Assembly: GCA_958450365.1 (NCBI GenBank)
Contig: CAUEEP010000908.1
Span: 248,001-312,000, forward strand
Source: Mesorhabditis belari
Lineage: Eukaryota > Nematoda > Chromadorea > Rhabditida > Rhabditidae
Direction of reading: 5' to 3'
DNA: 64,000 nucleotides
Shown: piece by piece, positions 1 to 10,000 of the stretch
How positions within the stretch are numbered: position 1 is the first letter of the stretch
Layout of the letters: each line of letters begins with the position of its first letter
Translations under genes and position numbers: made by a program
The notes under the pieces: model-generated
What the model saw: only the letters and a program-made list of their open reading frames with translations
The model's database searches: none
Told to the model about the DNA's origin: nothing

Positions 1-969
1 AGAGGTCAATTGGTCAATGGAAATATGTTTTATGAAGAATACTAAAAAGGGTACCAACTTTCAAGTTGCCAATCAAATAGATTACTAGTGATTTTGATAA
101 TCGATTTTCAAACCAATTCCTCACCTGGACCATTAAACGTCTCTCCGCCATCGAAACTTTGGAGTTACTCAGCTAAGTCTCACATTTTTCTAAGAATCAT
201 TACTTCAACCTACTTTTCGAAGCTTTGAAAAGGTGAAGAAATCCATTGTGATCATGAAATATATCAGAGTTGGTGACACATAATTATTCACTATTCCATT
301 TGTTGTAAATGCTGATACGCAGAAAAGAGAAATCGCTATCGAATAGCAAATGATAAACTGGAGAAGGGTGTGTTTTCTTGCGTACTTGAAGAGCATTCCA
401 TCGAAAGAAACGGCCAAGAAGCGACTAAAAACATTTTTTTGAAAGTCGTGCACTTTTTTGAAACTTGAATGAGACGAACATCTGACAAAATGCGATCACG
501 AAGGATAAACTCCGTGCTTTCAGGATAATAAAGTTGGTGATGTCACTGGTACACCTGAATTGGTCTTTCTTAATTAAAGAATAGAAGATTTGATTCATAT
601 TGTAGTTAGCCAATCAACTTTACAATTTCAGGTCAAGTTATCTACGCACATATATTTTTAACATAGCTATATTTAAAGACTCAATATCTACATTGTGTTA
701 TCTGAATTCTTTATTCATTCATAAAATGTCGCATAAAGGTTTTTACCCAGTAGGCGAAAAGACTCCGCACAAGTTGGTTATGAGTTGAGTTATTGTATAG
801 ACAAGGCGTTGCAGATTTTCTCCCGTCAAGATGAGCCTGAAAAAGTCTGTTTAAAAATGAGCTCAGCCAAGGTGGTACAATAAACTTACCGAACGCTTAG
901 CAATAGGTCATCATTTTTGATCGAGTAATAGGTCGCGAAAAGGCTTGTGAAACTGGCAACGAAAAGTAC
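1..969 (-). CDS. Putative nematode 7TM chemoreceptor (serpentine, srx-like), partial
   Basis: I see membrane-like exons read leftwards. 890-969 gives VLFVASFTSLFATYYSIK between good acceptor and GT donor signals (TM1-like). 425-613 ends in SLSFVIAFCQMFVSF (TM3-like). 205-453 contains FSRFLAVSF followed by LLQFIICYSIAISLFC (TM4-like). About 137-180 reads SMAERRLMVQ before a GT donor, like the basic loop before TM6 in srx/srsx receptors. The two middle pieces lie in different frames and overlap near 430-450 with no usable intron, so either a frameshift or a pseudogene is present. The 3' end lies beyond base 1. Family assignment is inference from topology and the NRF/SRF-like motif; I could not match it to a specific subfamily. 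Confidence 0.42.
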
Positions 970-1074
970 CTGCATTCATGAGATTTAGTTTTTAATAACA
1001 ATTCATTCTCATAACGAGAGTGTATTCCTCTGAAGTAATGCGTCTTCTAAAAGAGATTTATTTGAAGGGGGAGG

Positions 1075-1882
1075 GACTTGTAGGGCCGGATCTCCTCAAA
1101 AACATTTTTTCGAAAAGCACCTATAGTTTTGTTCAATCAACTTCGTGACGCTGATAAAGCTACTCGAATGGCCATAGCTGGTATTCTTCTTCGTCAATCA
1201 AAAAGGATTTTTTGGACACTATTCTGACGGCGGATGGAAAATGCAATTACTACGATAACCCATCGCAAAAGTGGCAATGTTATAGTCCAGGAGAACAGCC
1301 AAAAACGACGCCACAACGTGGTCCGCATGGAAGAAAGGCCATGTTGTCTGTTTGGTGAAGTTCCCGTGGTCTTATACACTTTGAGGTTCTACCTTCTCGT
1401 CCAACATTCACCTCAGACCTATATGTGCAACCGCTGGAACGATTAGACCAGACTCTCAAGAATCAAGGTGTAAACACATCGACTGAGAGATATCTGTAAG
1501 AGCCCACACACAGTAAAGAAGATAAAGGAAAAACTCGAGGATATTGGGTTGGGAATGTCTCCCGCATAGTCCAGATCTGGCACCCTCAGACTACCACACT
1601 TATTTCGATCAATGCAGCATTTCCTGGCCGATAAACACTTCAAGGACCATGACAAAGTCCGAATTTGGGTAAGCCAATGCTTCGACTTGCAGCCTCAGGA
1701 TCTCTTCAGCAAAGGGATCTGAGATTTGAAAGAAAAATGGAGAAATTTTCAATTTTTAATTTTTGGATATTATTATCAACAACGGAGAATATCTTTTAGA
1801 TTAAAGCGCATTGTTTTCTTTTTGTAGAGAAAAATTTTGTTTTTCATTAAAAAAAGTATTTTCATTCCGGACAACCTAAAAA
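1075..1882 (+). mobile_element. Degenerate mariner element
   Basis: From about 1140 the reading LRDADKATRMAIAGIL, followed by a decayed catalytic region and a HGRKAMLSVW-like motif near 1330-1355, matches mariner (DD34D) transposase, but frameshifts and stops break it many times. The right edge near 1868-1882 ends CCGGACAACCTAA, a mariner-type terminal repeat. The left end is not clear. No functional protein. Confidence 0.65.
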
Positions 1883-1889
1883 TTTTATT

Positions 1890-2965
1890 TTTTTCTGGGT
1901 CTGTTTAAAACTTTAAAAATCTGATAACCCGGGTCATGATTGTTTTTTTCTCGAAAACTTTCAGAAACATTACATGTTTTCAATTCTGATTTGACTGGAA
2001 ACTATCGCCCTCAAACTGCTCGTTTACATCCGATCAGCCCGATCGGAGGAGCCAGAGGAGGAGATCGAACGTCTATCAGATCAATTAATGGAAATCTTGT
2101 ATTTTGATGACAAAGATAGTCATACAGATTAATTTTTTTGATTTTTCGATCAGTCCGATTGGATGTCATTCAATGATTATTCAATGAGCCTTACCAAGAG
2201 CGGGGTTGGTGAATGTAAACTAACGGTTTGACGATAGTAGTTTTCTTAAATCAATGCCTTTGAGAAAACGCATTACTCGACCGGAAGACACTCTACCCAC
2301 CAAAGCAGATGCGGAACACCAAAACCCTTGAAATCGCCGGAGTGTATCCACGCTGATCTCAAGGAGTCCCGGTTGAGTTGGGTCGGACCCGAAGCTGGCG
2401 GCACGTTGATCCATTAGAACATTTTTGATCGTTCCAAGAGCATTGGCGAGCGCTGGAATTAATTTCGTTGATAGATGTTCCGAATTTCGGGTATGAAAGT
2501 ACCAGGATGCTTTATTATTTGCGTTGAACCTGAATACTGGAAAGTGTTCTATCGATCTAGTTTTATTGCAGACTTGAGCCACAGAAAAGTTCTTGGGCCT
2601 GACTTTTGGCTTAGCCTGGCTTACCGGTCCTAAATTGCTGGACTAGGCTAGAAAATGGTTATTGGCTAGCTTTGCACCAGGATAGATGCGAAGTCGGTCC
2701 TTATAGTTATTTAATCCCATAAACTACCTGTCATGATCAACCAAACGACGAGCACCTCGAGAACTTCCCGAATTCTCGACACGTTCATCAATACCTAAAA
2801 TTAAGTTCAATGTAAAAGAATTCCTGACATCTTGAAATAAACTTGGAAGTTCAAAAATGTGTGATGAAAGACTTGGATTTGATTTAGATTTCAAAAGGAA
2901 ACTTTGGAAAAGAAAACTTTTGATTTTGCTGAATGACTAAAAGCAGCGAATATTACCTCTTAAAT
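1890..2965. other. Intergenic stretch without a recognisable gene
   Basis: A 120-codon open frame on the minus strand (2220-2582) has a locally higher GC content than its surroundings but no recognisable motif; it could be a gene fragment or chance. The 2780-2960 stretch resembles 5050-5230 (shared CATTACCTAAAAT-like start and GCTGAATGA near the end), suggesting a dispersed repeat. Nothing else recognised. Confidence 0.3.
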
Positions 2966-2966
2966 A

Positions 2967-3908
2967 TTAGGTTGGCAAAAAAGAAATGAGCGTCGTGTTT
3001 GTTGATTTGTATTTTATTCACAGTAAAAGATTTTTTAAAATAGTTTATTCTATTGGAAAGAGCGTGTTCTTGGGCATCGTTTGATATATAATTTGCCTAT
3101 GTTTACTTTGTTTTTTTGCAAGAAAGAGTGTTTAGAAAATGTCGGACCAAAAATTTCGTTTGCGGGCCTACTTGTGGCATGAATTTAAGCAAGGCAAATC
3201 GGCTGCTGAAGCTCATGGCGCTCTCAATTGTTTGACGAAGATGCTCTATCCGAAAGTCAGTGTAAACGATGGTTCCAGCGCTTCCGAGACGGCGACGAAA
3301 GCTTGGAAGACCAAAAACACGGAAGTCGACCTCAAATCATCGACAACGACGCATTGAAGGAAGCCATTGAGTCGGATCCACGCCAAACCACTCGCGACCT
3401 GGCAGAACAGTTCGACTGCACTCATGTCACCATTGAGAACCATCTGCATGGCATGGGCAAGACGAATAGATGCGGAAAATGGGTACCGCATAAGCTATCC
3501 GACGCAAACAAGGCGACACGCATCGCAATCGCCGGAATTCTCACTCACCGCGCCAAGAACAGTGGGTTTTTCGACTCCATTGTTATGTCGGATGAGAAGT
3601 GGATCCAATACGGCAACACAGCAAGAAAGCGGCAGTGGTTGGACCCCGGTGAAGCTCCAAAACCGGACATCCACGGAAAAAAGGTGATGCTTTGTGTTTG
3701 GTGGAACAGTAAAGGCCTGGTATACTTTGAGGTTCTGGATTCGGGTCAAACAGTTACGGCGAACCTCTACCAAGGCCAATTGGACCGCGTGGACCAGGCG
3801 CTGCGACGTCAAGGCGTGGATACGGCGTCGACAAAATTCCTCCACGACAACGCTCGGCCGTATGTCGCAAAAATCACCCAGCAGAAAATTGAAGAAATGG
3901 GCTCTGTC
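2967..3908 (+). mobile_element. Mariner element, 3' part missing, cut by a Tc1-like insertion
   Basis: Left terminal repeat TTAGGTTGGCAAAAAAGAAA at about 2970. Transposase starts at 3139 (MSDQKFRLRAYLWHEF), shifts frame near 3225-3240, then runs openly to 3920: QCKRWFQRFRDGDESLED, DPRQTTRDLAEQF, GKWVPHKLS, first catalytic Asp in SDEKW, WWNSKGLVYFEVL, second catalytic Asp in HDNARP. The third catalytic Asp and the C-terminus are absent because the sequence switches to another element at about 3905. It is comparatively well preserved upstream of that point, so it is younger than the relic at 1.1 kb. Confidence 0.88.
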
Positions 3909-4809
3909 AAAAAATTATAGACGCACCCTGTTTTTTGCTAGTTTAGAGCCGGATATAAGTGCTAGTCCAGTGAAAAGTATTTTTTTAGTTTCTTTAATGT
4001 AAAAAAACAACCCATGCAAAATTTCAAGTCATTTCACTCATCCAAAGTACTTTATCGTACAAAAAACGTTTTATCAGCTGTCTTCAGCAGCTTCCGGTCA
4101 CTCGTAGCCTGGAATCGGCTTCAGCCAACAGCGCTCCATGACCTTGTCTCTTCGATGCCGAGACGTCTTTTTGAAGTTGGACTAAAGCAAGGAGGGGCCA
4201 CACATTATTAATTTATTTGGTTTGCGTTGTTATTTTTATTTCTGTTAACTTTTTCTTGATAAAATAATTGATTTTCAGTTTGGCGAGTGACCGGAAGCTT
4301 CATCTCCTTGCGAACCTCTTCGAGTGATGTCGTCGTGTTGGAAAGACGTCTCGTAATTGCGCGTTCGTCTTGACAGGTCAACTTTTTCTTCCGGCCCCGT
4401 GTCTCTTTCTTTGTAGGAGTCACTTTGGTCTTGAGATACGTGCGAATACACTTCTCAGAACGTCCGATGCGATGAGCAATGTCCTTGTTTAGTGGCATAT
4501 CTGAAAGTGGCATATCTGAAAATGTAAAAACATTTATAAACATAACTAATAAGCAAAAAAAATGAGAAAAACTAACAATTATTGATAGAATGAATCGTCA
4601 AATAAAAGCGCGCCTATAATTTTTTGACAGCTGATAAAACGTTTTTTGTACGATAAAGTACTTTGGATGAGTGAAATGACTTGAAATTTTGCATGGGTTG
4701 TTTTTTTACATTAAAGAAACTAAAAAAATACTTTTCACTGGACTAGCACTTATATCCGGCTCTAAACTAGCAAAAAACAGGGTGCGTCTATAATTTTTTG
4801 ACAGAGTGT
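3905..4809 (-). mobile_element. Tc1-like element with long inverted ends and a flipped internal segment
   Basis: About 180 bases at each end are inverted copies of each other (CTCTGTCAAAAAATTATAG outwards); the right end continues to TACACTCTGTC with a TA. Inside, 4543 to 4208 on the minus strand encodes a Tc1/Tc3-like N-terminal helix-turn-helix (KDIAHRIGRSEKCIRTYLK, then GRKKKLTCQDERAITRRLS). In contrast 4090-4211 on the plus strand encodes a transposase C-terminus (WNRLQP..LHDLVSSMPRRL, ending GGATHY, stop). The catalytic middle is missing. The left edge lies inside a mariner. Confidence 0.75.
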
Positions 4810-5042
4810 AGCGCTTGAATCTTTTCGTTCAAGAATTGTTAGACTATGGAATTCTCTACCGAACTAATTTATGCTTATCCTGTGCTAATTTTGAGGTTGC
4901 CTTAGACTGATTTGTCGGATATGTTTATTTAATCAATGCTCTATTTATCATGCTTTTATGTTCTTTGCAGTCCTGTGAGTTTCAGTTTTAGTTTTTTACA
5001 CCTTTATTCATATTTGAATAAAGTCTGATTATTATTATATAA
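4810..5042 (+). mobile_element. 3' tail of a non-LTR retrotransposon
   Basis: Immediately after the Tc1-like element the sequence reads ALESFRSRIVRLWNSLPN then stop, the C-terminal signature of LINE reverse-transcriptase ORFs (F.SR.+RLWNSLP). It is followed by about 170 non-coding bases ending in an ATTATTATTAT-type 3' tail near 5025-5040. This is a 5'-truncated copy; only the tail remains. Confidence 0.6.
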
Positions 5043-5344
5043 AAATTTTTTAGTAGGTCCATCATTACCTAAAATCGAGTTTAAATGTGAACAAAATCGG
5101 AACTGAATCTTGAAAGAAACTTGCAGGTTTATGATTCAAAAGTAAAAAGATCTTTGAACTTGGAAGATCTGGAAAGCCTTGGCTTTGCTGAATGAGTCAA
5201 TCCATCAAAGGTTTCCTCCTAAATGGTAAATGAACAACATCAAAGGTTCTTGTTTCCATTAAAAAATGTGTTTTGCTTGTAAATATTGTATCCTCAAAAG
5301 AAATGGGCACACGTGATAAAGTAAGAAAGAACACTGATTGTAGT

Positions 5345-5645
5345 CATTCTAATAGGTTGCGTACAAATTCTTGATAATACTTTTTTGTCTTTTGTTTCAT
5401 CAAAGAGCAAACCATGGCATTTTTACAAATTTTTTGATATGATAATCAGATTTGCTTTGCCTCGATTTTGGCAAAGTTTCATCCCGATCTAATGGCTGGG
5501 CTTAAGCAGAAGGCTTTTGTTTGAAACCAGTCGATCCTGATCTAGGCCACATCGCACAACAAGAGTTTTTCTTTTTGCGATTTCTCAAAGTGTTTTTGAG
5601 AACTTGTGTTTTTTTGGAACTTTTGAAACCTAGTATTTGGGTATT
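5345..5645 (+). repeat. Half copy of a foldback repeat (AATTCTTGATAATAC family)
   Basis: Starts AGGTTGCGTACAAATTCTTG, contains CCCGATCTAATGG and GATCTAGGCCACATCGCACA. Complete palindromic copies of the same element are at 42383-42832 and 43030-43372. Only one arm is present here. Confidence 0.7.
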
Positions 5646-5929
5646 TGATTGTCTATTAGGTAGCTTTTATCCTGTTTCGAAAAATGAAAGTTGAGCTGTG
5701 AACAAAAGAGTGAAAAAAGTGACTTGCAAAATACACTCCTTAGAAAATTCTCCAGAAAAGAATCCAATCCAAAATTACCACATGAACCTTTAGACATTTC
5801 AAAACCTGCTTTTTTGAGTTTTGAGCACTTTTTTGATAATTTGAAATGCTGTCAAAGTTTCTCGAAAAATCACTAGCTATATATGTTTTTATTCAAATTA
5901 ACTTCTTCAAAGTATTTGGCTTTAGGTGT

Positions 5930-6411
5930 TTAAAAAGATGAGGAGCAAGCGGAAATCGATTGTCTAGACGATTCGATCATGATGGAAAGACATGGAGCCC
6001 ATTCTGCTCAAAAGAATCAGGCATGAAAGATGCTTCACGCCAGTGAACAAAGGTACTTTTGCGTTTTCAATGTTTTCATTATGATTACTTCTAGACTTGC
6101 ACCAATTGATGTTGGACAAAATGTTTTGATGCCAATTCCTTGTGTCGATCGACCCAAGATTGGACCACGAAATTTGATGGGAGTCGTCACAGGTACTTTT
6201 AAATTTATTTCTAAATGTAAAAAGAAATTCTAGCTGTAACTGATGATTTTTACTCGATCGGGACACAAAATGGGCATCTTCGGCAAACATTCACTAGGAA
6301 TCAACTGGCTCCATGTGGAGCTGAATTCTTCTCGATCAATTCAATTCGGGACGGGGAGACATCGTTGAGAACTGCTGTTGGGGCAGCATCGATCTCTGGG
6401 AGCCAAGGTAA
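5930..6411 (+). pseudogene. KRBA2-like integrase-derived gene fragment
   Basis: Spliced reading: HGAHSAQKNQA, an in-frame TGA, KMLHASEQR, intron (about 6050-6090), LAPIDVGQNVLMPIPCV, then DRPKIGPRNLMGVVT, intron 6193-6232, AVTDDFYSIGTQNGHL, TRNQLAPC, SLRTAVGAAS, then a GT donor at 6412. The order (V/I)PxVDRxK..RN..(G/A)VV, YxIGTxNGxL, YTRNQ, SLR.A matches the C-terminal region of KRAB-A-domain-containing-2-like proteins, which derive from a DDE-integrase transposable element. The catalytic core is absent and the next exon (usually Cys-rich) was not found. Probably a relic; the two spliceable introns are notable. Confidence 0.6.
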
Positions 6412-6711
6412 GCACATTTATTTGCACGTATAATCTTTCTTTTTTCTTTTTATAAATTCAAATGTTTTTACCTCAGCTAAAATATTATTAAACTAATTTT
6501 ATTAATGTTGTTAATGGTTGTATTGCGGATAAAAATGAGTTTATGTCAATCAATCTTTTTAAAAAAACTAGTTTTTGATAAAGGCTAACCAAGGCGCAAC
6601 AATTGTGTAAGTGACTTACAAGATGTCCGTCGATTAGAGGAATATCCCTCCAGTAATATGTTTAATAAATTTGCTTAATTAGCATTAAAAGTTAGTTAAT
6701 TGGCATTTATC

Positions 6712-6876
6712 GGATTGTGGTCGGATTAGGACTTCCGAAACCGACCACAAGATAATCAACGGCCGGATTCGAACGTCCGGATCGGATCCTGACGTCCGAA
6801 TCCGACCACACTCATTCTGGTCGGATTCGAACGTCCGGATCAGATCCGGACGCCTGGTCGGATTCGGACGTAACAT
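6712..6876. repeat. GC-rich interspersed palindromic repeat array
   Basis: Repeated direct and inverted copies of GGTCGGATTCGAACGTCCGG and variants, in otherwise AT-rich DNA. No coding function seen. Confidence 0.7.
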
Positions 6877-7094
6877 ATATAAATATATAAATATATTTAG
6901 AAATGCAAAAAATATCTATTTTGCTGCATGGTTTAGCATTGAATCTTTCCGATGTAACCATCACCCTGACTACTCACAAATGTATGCAAATCCGACACTA
7001 AAAACATAAAAATTGGGTTATTTGGTGACACTTTTACCCAAAAATTGCGAATGCTTTTAAGATTTGTCAACTGAAAAGAAACATTACTTGAAAA

Positions 7095-10000
7095 ATGACT
7101 CCGGCGCTATTTTCTTGTAACTCGTTTCGATTGAAAATGGCTTTTTTATTAATGTTTGCGATGTATGTTTCGTTTTCAATGCGGACAAATTTGGGGATGA
7201 CCATTACTTGTATGGTAAGAGATCTTTTGATCATTGTTTTAGATGTTCTAGATGTTTTATTTCATTGTTTCAGATGTTTTAGATCTTTTAGATCATTGTT
7301 TCAGATGTTTTAGATGTTCTAGATCATTGTTTTAGATGCTTTAGATCATTGTTTTAGATGTTTTAGATGTTTTAGATCATTGTTTTAGATCATTGTTTCG
7401 GATGTTTTAGATGTTCTAGATGTTCTAGAACATTGTTTTAGATGCTTTATATGTTTTAGATCTACAATCATTGTTCTCAAAGCTAAAGATTAATATATGT
7501 AGCTAATGATCATGAAAAGATCTATTAAATCCTTTAATAGGTAACATTTTAGTTCTAAAATGGTTCAAGATCAGTAATATTTGCGTCAAAGTTATTGTCT
7601 TTCAATTCTTGGCCATAAAGTACTCCAAGAGCTTTTTGGTTTGGAAATCTAGGTTTAAGGAAGCTAAATCATAGCTTTACTGTAAATAGCTTTATTTAAA
7701 TTGTAGCTTTATTAATCTCATTATCTTTCAAAACCAATCCTTTAGATTAACACAACAGCACTCACGACAACTCAACAAGAAAATTACACTTTAAAAGCAG
7801 GCTCTTGTCATGCCGCTGAAAAGATCGAGAACCGGAAAACTTATGGAGTATTTAACTTAAGTTTACTTGATTCAAATATTTAGGGAAATCTTTTATGGGA
7901 GCCCTCAATGCAGACATTTCTCTTCTCGGCTACTTTTTACAGTGGCCTCATCGCCGCTCCCCTCTCTGGCTATGTGGCTGATCGATTTGGGGCAAAAACT
8001 TTACTATTGGGTAATCAAATATCAACTGTTTAAAGATCAAACGATTACAGTTGCTTTGACCGATTTCATCCTGATGACTTCTGTAGGCCCATTGTTAGCA
8101 AAAAGCTCCTATTGGGCTTTCTTCATCTCGAGAATTGTAATGGGATTTGGTGAGGTAAGAGTTAAGAAAGTAAACGTAAAATTGTGATTGGGATTTCATT
8201 TTTAAACCAGTTAACTCATTGTCAAATGTGAAAAAGCAAAATTGATGTCCCAGGGAGCCGTATTTCCTTGTGTAAACTCAATTGCTTCAAAATGGTTCCC
8301 ACCAAATGAACGATCAACTTTAGCTGCTATTTACACATCAGGGATTCAAGTTGGTTTTTCAGTTAAAGTACTGGGTTGGTGAATTGAAAACTGCCGGACT
8401 TTGAACTAAAATTTATTCAGCATAAAACCATGAATTCATTCGAGATAATTTCCATTATTATTGACGACTTCTGCCCATTTTATAGGCAATTTGCGGATTC
8501 CTCTTTCGTAGTAGGATTTTGGTTTGTGTGTGAGACAAGTGTGAGACTCAAAAATGGAGGACTGGAGATGTCAGCCGTCAGCCCAGTTTGAGCACTTTCT
8601 TCAAAAGAAACCCATTTTGGTATCAATAGAAAAGTTGTAGAGAAGCAAAAATTAGACTTATAGCTAAATTTGCAAAAAGATACACTTAGTAGTTTCGCTT
8701 AAAATGCAAGTTTTGTGAAAATTCGTAAATTTCGCATTTCTTGAAAACCAGTTTTTGAATCGTTCTGAAAATTTGGCTATAAGGCTAATTTTTGATTCTC
8801 TACAACTTTTCCATTGACACCAAAATGGGTTTCTTTTGAAGAAAGTGCTCAAACTGGGCTGACGGCTGACATCTTCAGTCTCGGGTGACATACGACAATA
8901 GGCGGCAGTTTTCAATTCACCAACCCAGCAAAAGTGAGAAATTCTAGCTTTCCACTGGGATTTCTTCTATTATTTGTGCTTTTCTTTGTACAACCATTTG
9001 GGGATGGCCTTCAACTTTTTATTCTTTTGGTAGGATCTCTTGTGAAACTAAAACAGTACAGTAAATCTATACAAACACGTATTCTTATCTTTACTACTCA
9101 TAGATACTCACTACTTTCTATTTATAAATAGAAACGTACACTTTCTGGTGAACTGGACAAATTTCTCTTGATATCTTGACATTGTAGTAACAAGTGAGAA
9201 CAAAAGTGTTTCTAGAACAGTACTAGAACAAACTTGTTTAGAAAATTGAGCACAAAATATGCTAAGAGTAGGTCAGATTACCGTAAAACTTCCATATTTA
9301 GCAATTCTTGGCACTCTTTGCTTAATCCTTTGCTACATCTTTGCTAACAATCATCCAAAAAACAATCGCTGGCTAGGTGATGAAGAGAGGACTTATCTTG
9401 AGAACTCTTTTGAAACAAATGGAAAACATGGGCAATTTGTGAGTTAAATAAAGGGTATCAAAGATTTGATACGCGCCTCGATCCCTTTGCCATTGGTAAT
9501 CAAACTTTGAGCTCAAATTTCTTGGTGTTGAACTACCCAATTTAAATATTCTTGGTATCATTAGATGCGCCAAGTCACTCTCTGTTGATCGGTACAAAAA
9601 CTATTTAAATTCGACAACTCAATACCAAGATATTTGAGCCCAAAGTTGGATTGCCAATGGCAAAGGGACGAGGCCATTGTAAAACCTTTTATACGCGCCC
9701 CACCCCTTTGCCATTAACAATCCAACTTTGAACTTTGAGTCTTGGTATCATTTGATGCTCCAAGTCTTTCTCTGTCGATTGGTACAAAAACTATTACAAT
9801 TGGACAGCCCAATACCAAGAAATTTAACCTCAAAGTTGGATTGCCAATGGCAAAGGGGGCGGGGCCATTGTGGGACCTTTTATACGCACCCTGACCCTTT
9901 TACCTTTGGAATTTACGTTTGAGCTCTAATTTCTTGGTGTTGAACTACCCAATTTAAATATTCTTTGTATCATTGGATGTGCAAAGTCTTTCTCTGTCGA

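Noticed and set aside
2220..2582. 120-codon minus-strand frame as a gene
   Set aside because: No motif, no splice partners and no paralogue in the window; left as unassigned.
7700..8200. Separate short genes for individual transporter exons
   Set aside because: These frames join through canonical GT..AG introns into one SLC17-type protein.
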